The notes under the pieces are model-generated. The model saw only the letters and a list, made by a program, of their open reading frames with translations. It made no database searches and had not been told where the DNA came from. A DNA stretch of 64,000 bases, from positions 1 to 64,000 of the forward strand of contig NZ_JASHKR010000004.1 in the NCBI RefSeq assembly GCF_030056815.1, read 5' to 3'. The translations under genes and the position numbers were made by a program. This DNA is from Rhodococcus sp. IEGM 1379. Its GTDB lineage: Bacteria > Actinomycetota > Actinomycetes > Mycobacteriales > Mycobacteriaceae. Below are positions 45,400 through 53,905 of this stretch, piece by piece; within the stretch, counting starts at the first letter, position 1, and each line of letters opens with the position of its first letter.

Positions 45400-45432
45400 G
45401 CCCGCCTTCTGCCCGTCACTCAGAAGGCGGGC
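45400..45432. repeat. 12-bp hairpin upstream of the integrase
   Basis: GCCCGCCTTCTG pairs perfectly with CAGAAGGCGGGC around a 9-base loop. It lies in the non-coding stretch between the integrase and the Lsr2-C gene. It might be an att arm or a terminator without a T-run. Confidence 0.65.
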
Positions 45433-45470
45433 CCTTGAACTGCGCATCGTTCTCGAGACGGTGCGTACGG

Positions 45471-45509
45471 CTCACCGGCGCACCGCGTTCACAAGCTCGC
45501 GCCGGTGAG
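45471..45509. repeat. 11-bp hairpin upstream of the integrase
   Basis: CTCACCGGCGC pairs perfectly with GCGCCGGTGAG around 17 bases. It is the second strong inverted repeat in the same 230-base gap. Confidence 0.65.
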
Positions 45510-45524
45510 CACTTCCCTCTAGCG

Positions 45525-45562
45525 CACAAAACGCCCCGCACCCGGATCTCGGGGCGGGGCAT
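45525..45562 (-). terminator. Terminator-like repeat R1 after the Lsr2-C gene
   Basis: On the minus strand GCCCCGC ... GCGGGGCG followed by TTTTGTG, three bases after the stop of the Lsr2-C gene. A diverged copy of the same 38 bases (R2) lies at 47729-47766, so the two-gene module stands between direct repeats. Confidence 0.75.
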
Positions 45563-45565
45563 TGA

Positions 45566-46645
45566 TTACGTGTTTTCCGATCCATCTGTTATTTCAAGGC
45601 GTGGCCCTCGGTACAGGGCTTTGATATTTTTTGGGATTCGCCCCTTGGGCTTTACCATATAACCGTTAGCAGCCGCCCACTGACGAATTGCATGGGTAGA
45701 GGTGACAGCACGTGTCAGCTTGGACACTTGACGTAATGCGGAGATTTCTTCCTCTGCCACTGATCGAATGCTATCCATTGTTCGAGTAATGGTTGTCTCG
45801 TCACTGAGAGGGTGACGTTTAGTTACCTGAGTCCATTCCAGCTGAACGCTTTTGGCCCATAGGTTTCTAAGCTCTTCCAGATCGTAGTCCAAAGCTTGTA
45901 TCTTGATCAGTTTCCTTGATTCATATTTCGTGAAACCAATCACCCCGGAGGTTGAGATGGATTCAACCGTTCCTATTTCTGAAAGTTCCTCCGTTTGAGT
46001 TTCTTCTACCTCAAAGAATGATTTGAGTTTATATGCGGATTTTCTTCCGAAATCTATTTTGGTCGTTGAACCCATTGGCTTGGTCCATGAAATATCAAGA
46101 TCAACAGACCCCTCGATGAGTTCTCTAGATAGACCAAGAAGGCGCTTTCCTATGTTTCTATCAATTGGTAGATTGTTTTCCGCGCCCAATTCTGAGAGGT
46201 TGACCCTTTCAAGGATGGTGAACAGCTCAGAAATCGCCCTGTCCACAGGTGTATCGTCAATCCTGGTGTCAATCTTTTCCTCGTCGGAGCTTGGTTCACC
46301 ATATAGTTCAAGAATTGTCGATCCTGCGTCCACATTTGGCGACAAATATAGATTGGCGGACTGGGGAGAAAGCTGAAGCTTTTCTGCAACAGCATCAAGT
46401 GATCCAGAAAATCCTCCAATTACTCCAGCCGCAGTTCCACCTCGTAGATCGTGTCCATTCACCCCCTCGCCAGAGAATCGAATTCTCACGGAAGTGCGAA
46501 ATACTGGTTTTTTGAACCCGAAGTGCCTTGCGGCACGGGACTGTTCGGACCGTGCGAACTCTTCAACGGATCCTATAGGATCGATTTCAACTTCAGAAAA
46601 GGACGCTTCTAGGGCTGCGAGCCTATCTTCTCTAGACATATCCAT
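45566..46645 (-). CDS. Unknown protein with C-terminal Lsr2-type DNA-binding domain
   Basis: A 359-residue protein. Residues 1-300 match no family I know; they contain a charged start (MSREDRLAALEASFSEVE), a glycine-rich GGTAAGVIGGFSGSL and many beta-like segments. The last 40 residues (from about 319) read AIRQWAAANGYMVKPKGRIP, the Lsr2 DNA-binding end with KGR in place of RGR, which binds the minor groove of A/T-rich DNA. The ATG at 46645 has GGAGG 9 bases upstream and overlaps the preceding gene by 14 bases, so the two are coupled. The region is clearly richer in A/T than its surroundings. Confidence 0.75.
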   Translation of the reverse strand: MDMSREDRLAALEASFSEVEIDPIGSVEEFARSEQSRAARHFGFKKPVFRTSVRIRFSGEGVNGHDLRGGTAAGVIGGFSGSLDAVAEKLQLSPQSANLYLSPNVDAGSTILELYGEPSSDEEKIDTRIDDTPVDRAISELFTILERVNLSELGAENNLPIDRNIGKRLLGLSRELIEGSVDLDISWTKPMGSTTKIDFGRKSAYKLKSFFEVEETQTEELSEIGTVESISTSGVIGFTKYESRKLIKIQALDYDLEELRNLWAKSVQLEWTQVTKRHPLSDETTITRTMDSIRSVAEEEISALRQVSKLTRAVTSTHAIRQWAAANGYMVKPKGRIPKNIKALYRGPRLEITDGSENT

Positions 46646-47162
46646 CGAGATCAACCTCCAGGTACCCTCGGACAGGCATGGAATGACGTCGCTCTGGAAA
46701 AGGTCGATCAGCTTTTGGAACGTGCCTTTGCCAAAAGTCGTCCCATTTTCCGCGTGACCCAAGATAACTTCGCTCGGCTCCGTTTTCTGATCCATCAGGA
46801 TGCCAAAATATAAGAAATGCATCTACATTCAGTCCCCTAGATTTTGGGTCCTGAACGATCTGTTTGATCCCGTCGAGCGTGTTGGGGCTCGTTATCCGCG
46901 ACACGTCAACAAAAATGGCAACGTCAATGTCTGGGGGGTCTATTTTATCTGTGATAAAACTCCCGCCGATGAATGCTGCGGGAACTCTCACTCTCTTCCG
47001 CCTTATTAAATCGACTACGTCTAAAAAATCTTCCCAAACTCCAACTCTGGTCGAGGATGCAGCAAACATCGAGGCCTTGACCAGGGAATTCCGCACCTCA
47101 TCGGAATCTGTGCAATATCTTCCGCGAGGCAGGAAGCCACTGGCGTCAAAATCTGGTATCAC
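46632..47162 (-). CDS. Nucleotidyltransferase-like protein (DUF6932 type)
   Basis: A 176-residue protein. The opening IPDFDASGFLPRGRY and the motif FIGGSFITDKIDPPDIDVAIFVD give a minimal nucleotidyltransferase core: Gly66-Gly67-Ser68 and Asp78/Asp80. Relatives include MNT/AbiE-type transferases and the DUF6932 group, often found in defence or toxin-antitoxin operons. The third acidic residue is not obvious, so activity is uncertain. GTG start with GAGGAGG upstream. It is the first gene of a coupled pair with the Lsr2-C protein. Confidence 0.75.
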   Translation of the reverse strand: MIPDFDASGFLPRGRYCTDSDEVRNSLVKASMFAASSTRVGVWEDFLDVVDLIRRKRVRVPAAFIGGSFITDKIDPPDIDVAIFVDVSRITSPNTLDGIKQIVQDPKSRGLNVDAFLIFWHPDGSENGAERSYLGSRGKWDDFWQRHVPKADRPFPERRHSMPVRGYLEVDLDGYV

Positions 47163-47728
47163 TGGACCTCCTCATGGACTGATCATAGGTGCTACGGCAA
47201 GAAAGTTTCAGTGGACCTCTGAACTCGCCACTGCGCCATCTGATGGCGGCTTACCTCGGCCAGTCAGCAGGACGCTGCGGCGGCGGGTGTCCGCAAGGCT
47301 GCGGGCCAGAACAACTTCGTGGTGATTGACGTGTTCGCGCCCTTTATTGCGAACCATCAAGTCCCTGCATGAAAGTTCAGTGCGTACACAGTGGACTTAT
47401 TGCGCAGCGAAAATGTCCGGTGCAAAATCCCCCCGAAGCAGCCGGGAGGGTTTCCGTCTCGGCGGTTGACATAAAGCATGCCTGAATTGCGCAACACTCC
47501 CACGTGAGCTGCACCACGAAGCGTTTGCGCAAGTAGATCCTCGGGCAGTAGGTCTTCGGCCCTCCGGCATGTCCCCCGACCTTTCCAGAAAGCCCCCTGT
47601 TCTGTGCGCCCGTCCTCGACAGCTTGGGCGCGCCGAGGGCCTGCCGGTTTAGTGATTCAGCAACCAAACCGACAGAGGGTCTTGCCGGACCGCCCGCAAA
47701 GTCAGCCCGGCAAGATCCTGCCCGTCAA
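47163..47728. other. Non-coding stretch upstream of the two-gene module
   Basis: About 565 bases with no gene I can support. It must hold the promoter of the nucleotidyltransferase operon. A minus-strand frame near 47340-47530 (VGVLRNSGMLYVNRRDGNPPG) looks protein-like but has no start or family, and may be a fragment. Confidence 0.5.
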
Positions 47729-47766
47729 CACAAAACGCCCGCACCTGACGGATCAGGGCGGGGCAT
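47729..47766 (-). repeat. Terminator-like repeat R2, diverged copy of R1
   Basis: CACAAAACGCCCGCACC ... AGGGCGGGGCAT matches R1 at both ends and in the T-run on the minus strand (CGTTTTGTG), while the middle differs. Its hairpin is CCTGA-TCCG-TCAGG. Confidence 0.7.
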
Positions 47767-47852
47767 AGTGAGCAATTCTGGGCGGGCTACTTTCTGGAAG
47801 TGGTGACCTTCGTCCCACCTGCTTGAACCTTCCGGCATGGAATGATTCGCAA

Positions 47853-48362
47853 ATGTTACTTATGCAAACAATCAACACCGATATGGCTGAGAACAAACGG
47901 TTACTCGATCGCGTCACTGTGACGGTTTTTCGGATCAACCAGGCTGCCAATCGCGGCCGCTTCCGAGGTCCCAAACGAGTCGCCGCGAAACTTTTTGACG
48001 CATTATGGCTTCAGCTTGTAATTGGAGCTGATCTCCCGGGGCGTGCGCAGTGCGGTCCAGCGTTACGAATGCCACACGGCGGACGCGGAGTGGCACTCCA
48101 TCCCAATGCCGTGATCGGGAACCGTGCCACCATTTATCACCGCGTCACAATCGGCGGCTACAGCCACGACAAAATGAATGTCCCCACCATTGGGGATGAT
48201 GTGTACTTCGGTGTCGGCTCGACCGTCCTGGGTCGAGTGAAAATCGGCGACGGGACTCGAGTCGGAGCCGGTGCCATCTTGGTCGGTGACATCACGATCG
48301 GCGCAAATGCCCGAATAGGCGCTGGTGCCGTCGTAGACCACGACATCCCAGCTCGGCTCTGA
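47853..48362 (+). CDS. Serine O-acetyltransferase-like hexapeptide-repeat protein
   Basis: About 169 residues. The C-terminal half is a left-handed beta helix (GVALHPNAVIGNRATIYHRVTIGG, PTIGDDVYFGVGSTVLGRVKIGDGTRVGAGAILVGDITIGANARIGAGAVV) with the acetyl-CoA-binding layout of CysE and polysaccharide O-acetyltransferases. The short N-terminal helical part is closer to the polysaccharide-modifying type. It is on the plus strand, opposite to the virion genes, and precedes an OafA-like gene, so cell-surface acetylation is the likely role. The start is uncertain (ATG 47853, 47862 or 47883). Confidence 0.8.
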   Translation: MLLMQTINTDMAENKRLLDRVTVTVFRINQAANRGRFRGPKRVAAKLFDALWLQLVIGADLPGRAQCGPALRMPHGGRGVALHPNAVIGNRATIYHRVTIGGYSHDKMNVPTIGDDVYFGVGSTVLGRVKIGDGTRVGAGAILVGDITIGANARIGAGAVVDHDIPARL

Positions 48363-48543
48363 CGGTGCGCCAATCCTTCCTCGTCCGACCTTTGTAATTC
48401 TGGGATGGGCGGTTTACGTCCCGCGATCTTCGGACCTAGGTCCGTAGCCTCCTCGCCAATCAGGCAAATCGACCAATGGGCAGATATATTCCGTGAGTCC
48501 CTCAAACCTTTTCGGGGGCCAATATCCGTTGAGGGGTCAATTC

Positions 48544-50721
48544 GTGGTTGCTCTACTACTGCCGTTCAAGCATGGGCGTCGAGGCACGAAGCAGGCTGAC
48601 GCAAAGCCTCACCAGCGACTCGACATCCAAGGCCTGCGCATGGTCGCAGTCATTCTGGTTGTACTCTCGCATCTATTCGGCTGGCCGCGTGGCGGGTTCA
48701 TCGGCGTCGACGTTTTCTTCGTGATCTCGGGATTCCTCATCACAGGATCACTGATGCATACGATGGAGAAGACGGGTCGGATCTCGTTTTCAAGCTTCTA
48801 CCGTCGCCGCATTAGACGCATTATTCCTGCCGCCACACTCGTTCTCGTCGTCACTTGCATCGCGTCTTACATGATCTTTTTGACCAGCCGATTTCAGTCC
48901 ACGGTGGTCGACGCATTGTGGGCTTTTCTGTTCGTATCGAACTGGCGGTTCGGAATCGAAGGTACGGACTACTTCACTGCTACCGGGCCGGTATCTCCAT
49001 TGCAGCACTACTGGTCGCTCAGCGTGGAGGAGCAGTTCTACTTCGTATGGCCCCTGGTAATCCTGGCGATCGGACTCCTGGTCGCCCGCAAAGAGTGGTC
49101 ACGCCAAGTCCGCCTCGCGATCTCGGCCGGAATCATGGGCGTCGTCGTAGCGGCGTCATTCGCATACTCACTGCTCGACACCGCTAGCAATCCGACGTGG
49201 GCATACTTCTCCACTTTTACCCGGGTCTGGGAACTGGGAGTCGGCGCATTAATGGCTATCAGCATCGGATATTTCGAACGGATCCCCGATAGAATTCGCC
49301 CGTTCATGGCCTGGGCCGGACTGATTTTCATCGCTGTCGGCGCCTTTGCTATCGCCGAAGGTGGAAGCGGGTTCCCTGCTCCCTGGGCGGCTGTCCCCGT
49401 GATCGGCGCAGCACTCGTGATCGGCGGCGGAGTATCCGGTGATCAGCGCTTCCTTGGAGTGCTCACTAATCGAGTAAGTACCTATATCGGAGATATCTCC
49501 TACTCGTTGTATCTGTGGCATTGGCCCGTGATCATCCTGCTCGGAACGTTGATTGATCCCAGTGGGTACCTCTATTACTGCAGCGCACTGCTGCTCATGT
49601 TTGGGCTCTCGATACCCGCGTACCACTTCTATGAGGATCGAATCCGGAAGTCGAACTGGCTCTTATCCTCTGACGAAACCCGTGACCGGAAGGTTTTGGA
49701 CCTGTCGCGATGGCGACTGTCAAACCTTCGCATGAAAGAGTCCAACCAGACGATCGGGACACTCTCGCTGATCGCACTCACCGCCGGTCTGGTCCTATCC
49801 GGCGTTGCTTTCACGACGCCAGCTGCCACCGCTCGTCCTCCTGAAACGTTGGCAGCAGCGCAGAGCGGAACGGATGCCGCGCCACAAACTGAACGAGGCC
49901 TCGCAATTGCGGCCGCAGTTCGGGCCACCGAATTCCCCGATTTCAACCCTTCGATCGATCATTTGGAAGATCTCCGGGCACCACAGTGGAAGCAGAACGG
50001 CTGTATCAACGTCACGCAGAACAATGAATCTCAATGCGTGTACGGGTCGGCCACTTTGCCGAAGACTGCCGTCGTGTTGGGCGATTCAATAGCGGTCAGT
50101 TATCTGCCAGGGCTCGTAGCCGGCCTAAACGCGGAGGGGTACCGAATTCACTCCTACACAATGGAAGGTTGCGCCACCGCGAATGTTGACGCTGTAGCGA
50201 GCAACAAATCCAAAGAGGCGTACACCGAGTGCACTGAACATCGAGCTTGGGCTCTCGACCGGGTGCGCGCACTCAATCCAGACTTGGTCGTCATCTCCGA
50301 CTCGCACCTGACCGTCTCTCGACTACGGAGCGGAGCGAAGGGCGGGACCGCACAGTTGGAGTGGACGAACGGGCTGAGTTCGGTGATGTCTGAACTTCCC
50401 GACCCGAAGAAGGCGGTGCTGTTGACATCGCCTCCTGGAGCAGGGAATCTCGCTGAGTGTGCCGCCAAATTCGGTAATCCTTCGGACTGCACCAAAGCAA
50501 TTAGCGGCGACTGGTTGACCGTCAATGCGGCAGAAGCGGAGGTTGCAGGGAAGGTAGGAGCGCAATTCGTCGACTCTCGAGAGTGGTTCTGCACCACCTC
50601 CGGGTACTGCCCGTCGTTCGTTGGGTCCACTCCCGTATACGTTGATTCCGGTCACCTGACATCCACATACAGCGAGGGGCTCGCGCCCGAGTTGCAAACA
50701 ACAATCTTGCCGACGGCGTGA
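48544..50721 (+). CDS. Acyltransferase-3 / SGNH surface-glycan O-acetyltransferase (OafA-like)
   Basis: About 725 residues. Residues 30-380 are the ten-helix acyltransferase-3 domain: LDIQGLRMVAVILVVLSHLF, GGFIGVDVFFVISGFLIT, FYRRRIRRIIPA, HYWSLSVEEQFYFVWPL. After a linker and one more helix, an SGNH esterase-like domain starts at VVLGDSIAVSYLPGL and ends near VDSGHLTSTYS. OafA-type enzymes acetylate surface glycans and are classic lysogenic-conversion genes. The GTG at 48544 follows GAGGGG; GTG 48493 is the alternative. Confidence 0.9.
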   Translation: MVALLLPFKHGRRGTKQADAKPHQRLDIQGLRMVAVILVVLSHLFGWPRGGFIGVDVFFVISGFLITGSLMHTMEKTGRISFSSFYRRRIRRIIPAATLVLVVTCIASYMIFLTSRFQSTVVDALWAFLFVSNWRFGIEGTDYFTATGPVSPLQHYWSLSVEEQFYFVWPLVILAIGLLVARKEWSRQVRLAISAGIMGVVVAASFAYSLLDTASNPTWAYFSTFTRVWELGVGALMAISIGYFERIPDRIRPFMAWAGLIFIAVGAFAIAEGGSGFPAPWAAVPVIGAALVIGGGVSGDQRFLGVLTNRVSTYIGDISYSLYLWHWPVIILLGTLIDPSGYLYYCSALLLMFGLSIPAYHFYEDRIRKSNWLLSSDETRDRKVLDLSRWRLSNLRMKESNQTIGTLSLIALTAGLVLSGVAFTTPAATARPPETLAAAQSGTDAAPQTERGLAIAAAVRATEFPDFNPSIDHLEDLRAPQWKQNGCINVTQNNESQCVYGSATLPKTAVVLGDSIAVSYLPGLVAGLNAEGYRIHSYTMEGCATANVDAVASNKSKEAYTECTEHRAWALDRVRALNPDLVVISDSHLTVSRLRSGAKGGTAQLEWTNGLSSVMSELPDPKKAVLLTSPPGAGNLAECAAKFGNPSDCTKAISGDWLTVNAAEAEVAGKVGAQFVDSREWFCTTSGYCPSFVGSTPVYVDSGHLTSTYSEGLAPELQTTILPTA

Positions 50722-50724
50722 TCG

Positions 50725-50760
50725 AAATGCGCACCTCCCATATTTGGGAGGTGCGCATTT
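50725..50760. terminator. Bidirectional terminator between OafA-like and tail-spike genes
   Basis: AAATGCGCACCTCCCA pairs with TGGGAGGTGCGCATTT around four bases. It stands between the converging acyltransferase and tail-spike genes and has T-runs on both strands. Confidence 0.93.
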
Positions 50761-50769
50761 ACAGCCAGG

Positions 50770-52698
50770 TCAGAGCGTCAGTACGGACGTGGAAGCATTG
50801 GCCGTCCCAGACCACGCAGCACCAGGACTGGACCCATCGAAATACGGCCACAACGCAGTCCCAGTCGTGACCATCACTGCATCCACATCCAGCACCATCC
50901 CCACCGTCGCGGAATCGAGCGCGATATTGAAGTCGAGGCGGCTGCCATCAGCAGGCAGAACCACGGTCATGTCGATGCGCTGCCAGTCTCCCGTTGCCCG
51001 GAACCCGCCTCGGTGCCATGTCCGCTGAGATGCGTTGGCTGCCCAAAACCCGATCGTGAAGGGCCGAATCAGCGCGGCTTTGTCGGTGCGAATCCACGCC
51101 GACAGTGTGTAACTACCGGCCAGCGCCGCGCTCACTCTGCCGATGCGAACGGTTGCCGACCCGGCCTGATTCACGACGATGCGGGCGTGTGCGCCACCGG
51201 ATTTCGCATCGACCGTAGTCACCTGAGTTGGCGCATCAAACCGCGACAGTGCGGCAACCTGAGTCACGCTCGTCTCGTAAGAAGGTGTTGTGAACAAGTT
51301 CGTCAGCGTTGTGAACGATGCACCGACCCGGTTACCGGCAATCAGGGTTGCATCGTTTGTAGCCTTTGCGTTGACGATCCCTCCGCCTGAGTTCTCCGTT
51401 ACTACGTTGCTCTGGACGAAGGGGTCGGTCATGAACTTTGTCGCGTCCGGAAGATTGATGCCAACACCTCGATGGCCCTGGATGGTGTTGCCGATGATCT
51501 TCGGTTCCACCACATCGCCCACAATTTTGATGCCGTCGCCAGTGCCGTTGTTGCGGATCGTATTGCGCGACAGCTCAGGCCGGACAACCAGTGGGGAGTC
51601 AAGCACGATCCCGCCAGCACCGTTGCCTTCGACACGATTGCTGTCGAAGCGCCAACCCGCGCCAACCTGTCCGGTCACTGACACCCCGGCCCCGATGTTT
51701 GCGGCGATCTCGTTGTTGTCGAACGTGTACGCCCCCGTAGCGGCGTTACCGACAAGCACGCCGACACCGTTACCGCGGATGACACTTGACGAGACGTTGC
51801 CGTTCCGTCCACCATGCCGACCCGACAACGAGTATCCGTCAACATGCACGCCAGCGTTCGACGCATTGAGGAAGTGGCAGCCGGACGTGATCACGCCATC
51901 GCCACCCGCGTCACGAAGACCGTTGTAACCGCCTATCGAGGTGCATCCGATCATTGCGAAGCCACGTGCGCTTTTCGGTGCCGGGATGTCGAGGAGTCGT
52001 TCTACAAAGAATCCCGCCGACCAGCAGTCCTCGGCGTAGCAGTTGACGAAGGACACTGATTCGACCGCGAAGTTTCCGACACCAATTCCGAAGCCTGCAC
52101 CAAAGCTGTCGTGTCCGCCTGTGACGCCGCGCCCGGATCTGATTGCGCTACATTCCACGAAGGTGGTGTCTTGCAGGAAGTCGCACCCGAATGAGGTTGC
52201 CCACGTGTTGATGCAGCGGACTCGTTCGAAGCGGCCGTTACGCATCCAGCGCATCGCGATGCCTTTGGCTCCGACATTGTTTGCGCCGCTGACTTGTTCA
52301 GTGCAGTCGATGGTCATATCGGCGAAAATCAGATCGTCCAGATAGTTGCCGATCGTGAACGACGGGTCCATGAGGCCGAACACGGCTTCCCCGGTGGGGA
52401 GGATCTTCGTGGCGGCACGCCCGGAGCCCACGAATCCGACGTGGTACCCGTTGAACCAACGCACTGACGATGTGATTCGAAACTTTCCGGGCGGCAGTTT
52501 GATGGTGACCGGCCCGGCCGTGACGGCTTGGGTCGCCGCGGCATCGAGCGCCCGTTGCAACAGTGGGCGCGCATTGGCGACACCATCGTTTGGCATGGCC
52601 TCGCCAGGGAGTAGGAAGCTGGCCAAGTCGACTGTCGTAGGGCGGACGTATTTTTTGGCAGCATCGGCCTTCGCCATGCCGAGAGTTACGGGGTCCAT
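50770..52698 (-). CDS. Tail spike: parallel beta-helix with C-terminal carbohydrate-binding domain
   Basis: About 642 residues. The N-terminal 100 residues are a short connector plus a pectate-lyase-like cap (GPVTIKLPPGKFRITSSVRWFNG). Residues about 110-480 have the regular N-x-I/V periodicity of a right-handed beta helix (FDNNEIAANIGAGVSVTG, FDSNRVEGNGAGGIVLDS). The C-terminus (ARIVVNQAGSATVRIGRVSAALAGSYTLSAWIRTD) resembles a carbohydrate-binding beta sandwich. It probably binds or cuts host surface glycan. Start ATG at 52698, next to the stop of the YD-repeat gene. Confidence 0.88.
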   Translation of the reverse strand: MDPVTLGMAKADAAKKYVRPTTVDLASFLLPGEAMPNDGVANARPLLQRALDAAATQAVTAGPVTIKLPPGKFRITSSVRWFNGYHVGFVGSGRAATKILPTGEAVFGLMDPSFTIGNYLDDLIFADMTIDCTEQVSGANNVGAKGIAMRWMRNGRFERVRCINTWATSFGCDFLQDTTFVECSAIRSGRGVTGGHDSFGAGFGIGVGNFAVESVSFVNCYAEDCWSAGFFVERLLDIPAPKSARGFAMIGCTSIGGYNGLRDAGGDGVITSGCHFLNASNAGVHVDGYSLSGRHGGRNGNVSSSVIRGNGVGVLVGNAATGAYTFDNNEIAANIGAGVSVTGQVGAGWRFDSNRVEGNGAGGIVLDSPLVVRPELSRNTIRNNGTGDGIKIVGDVVEPKIIGNTIQGHRGVGINLPDATKFMTDPFVQSNVVTENSGGGIVNAKATNDATLIAGNRVGASFTTLTNLFTTPSYETSVTQVAALSRFDAPTQVTTVDAKSGGAHARIVVNQAGSATVRIGRVSAALAGSYTLSAWIRTDKAALIRPFTIGFWAANASQRTWHRGGFRATGDWQRIDMTVVLPADGSRLDFNIALDSATVGMVLDVDAVMVTTGTALWPYFDGSSPGAAWSGTANASTSVLTL

Positions 52699-52699
52699 G

Positions 52700-53056
52700 T
52701 CAGCTCGCAATCCCGGTCAGATTGCCTGAACCGTCGTAGGTGTAAGTGCGCGTCACACCAGCGCGAGTATCGGTGTGCACCGTGCCGTCAGGGTTGTAGG
52801 CGTACGTCGTCGTGATCCCGTTCTCGGTGACCGTCTGCACGTTTCCGCTGCCGTCGTACGTGATCCCAGTCGTCGCGAAGGCCGGGGCATAAGTGCCGTC
52901 TAGGGCAGCCTCTGACAACCGGCCGTCGATCTCCTCATGAGCCTTCTTGATGCCGCGTTCCCACCGCTTGATATCCGCGGACCTGACCGGAGTTTCACCA
53001 GGCTTCGCGGGCGGTCTAGGTGTGTCCACCCAGTCAGTGCGCTCAACGAACGCCAT
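52700..53056 (-). CDS. Minor tail protein with YD repeats
   Basis: A 118-residue protein. After a helical half (RSADIKRWERGIKKAHEEIDGRL) come three YD-type repeats (ITYDGSGNVQTVTENG, TTYAYNPDGTVHTDTRAG, RTYTYDGSGNLTGIAS), as in RHS and wall-associated proteins. In actinophages such short proteins lie before tail fibre or spike genes. TAGGAGATT precedes the ATG. Confidence 0.8.
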   Translation of the reverse strand: MAFVERTDWVDTPRPPAKPGETPVRSADIKRWERGIKKAHEEIDGRLSEAALDGTYAPAFATTGITYDGSGNVQTVTENGITTTYAYNPDGTVHTDTRAGVTRTYTYDGSGNLTGIAS

Positions 53057-53094
53057 AGCAATCTCCTACAAGTAGTTGGTGCCCCTACTCCCCA

Positions 53095-53148
53095 CGCGCT
53101 CCCCGAGGGCTAACCAGGGAGCGCGTCGTTACCCGGCAAAAAGCCGGG
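53095..53148 (-). terminator. Double hairpin after the major tail protein gene
   Basis: Two stems: CCCGGC-AAAAA-GCCGGG (53132-53148) and CGCGCTCCC with GGGAGCGCG (53095-53125). They lie directly after the major tail protein stop and probably limit read-through into tail genes. Confidence 0.7.
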
Positions 53149-53159
53149 CAACAAGGGAC

Positions 53160-53855
53160 CTAAGGGGTCGGCAACGCGACAGCACCAGCAGTCGGCGCCG
53201 GGTAGATGATCGAGGTGGGTTCCATGTGGATGTGCTGATCGGCAGCAATCGGCGTCAGCAGCGGCCCCGGCGCCGGTTCCGTTGCGGGAGAGACCGGCTC
53301 GTTCAAGACCACCTTGTACGGGCCGACACCCCATGGGGAGTTCGCCTCGGTGCGCGCGGTGATCGTGAAGTTCGCCAACGCATTCTCGAAGGAGAAGTCA
53401 CCAAGTCGGCCGTCCTTGATCCACGGCAGGAGTGCGTACCCGTACAGCTTGCCGTCGGGTCCGCAGACAGTACCGGGGACGTCGGTCCATGTTTCGAGGC
53501 CGAAGTTGGATCGGATGGTTGCGCCGATACGGATACCGGTCGCGTTGCCGTTGTGGTCCAGGACAATCGGCTGTCCGGTGACCATGTTGAACAGTTCGGG
53601 ATCGACTTTCAGGAACGCGATTTCGACGTTCAGGTACTTCAGTTCGTCCTGCGCCTTGTCGACGAACGCGATCTTGCCAGCTGCGTTCTTCGGTGCGGTT
53701 TCTTCGCCGTCCTCGAACTGTGGGCTGATCTTGATGGAGATGTGGCCGTCGGACACGATGGTCGACTTGGGGCCGATGACGGGTGCGCCGCATGCATCGT
53801 TCTTGGTGGCGCGGACGACGTGGGAGCGGATGCTGGGCCAGACGGTGGTGGGCAT
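53160..53855 (-). CDS. Major tail protein
   Basis: A 231-residue protein with the beta-rich pattern of siphophage tail tube proteins: GPKSTIVSDGHISIKISPQFEDGEE, AQDELKYLNVEIAFLKVDPELFNMVTGQP, LETWTDVPGTVCGPDGKLYGYALLPWIKDGRLGDFSFENALANFTITART. The Asn/Pro/Thr-rich tail may be surface exposed. Start ATG at 53855 with CGGAGG upstream. It has its own leader element (L3), as do the capsid and tape measure genes. Confidence 0.85.
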   Translation of the reverse strand: MPTTVWPSIRSHVVRATKNDACGAPVIGPKSTIVSDGHISIKISPQFEDGEETAPKNAAGKIAFVDKAQDELKYLNVEIAFLKVDPELFNMVTGQPIVLDHNGNATGIRIGATIRSNFGLETWTDVPGTVCGPDGKLYGYALLPWIKDGRLGDFSFENALANFTITARTEANSPWGVGPYKVVLNEPVSPATEPAPGPLLTPIAADQHIHMEPTSIIYPAPTAGAVALPTP

Positions 53856-53881
53856 GTGAGCCTCCGAGCGGAAGGTTGTTC

Positions 53882-53900
53882 GCTCGGCCCACAGCCAGCA
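53882..53900 (-). repeat. Conserved virion-gene leader, copy L3 (major tail protein)
   Basis: On the minus strand TGCTGGCTGTGGGCCGAGC, followed by the hairpin CGAGCG ... CGCTCG and a ribosome binding site. It differs from L1/L2 at two bases. TGTAGA lies just upstream at the -10 position. Confidence 0.78.
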
Positions 53901-53905
53901 GCTCT

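Noticed and set aside
45332-45432. A 33-codon frame ending QQWARVNLVE that stops at the integrase start, as an excisionase or missing integrase N-terminus
   Set aside because: Too short, no ribosome binding site, and no resemblance to the missing integrase helices.
47340-47667. Minus-strand frames in the gap upstream of the nucleotidyltransferase gene
   Set aside because: No good start, no family resemblance; could be a gene fragment but not supportable.
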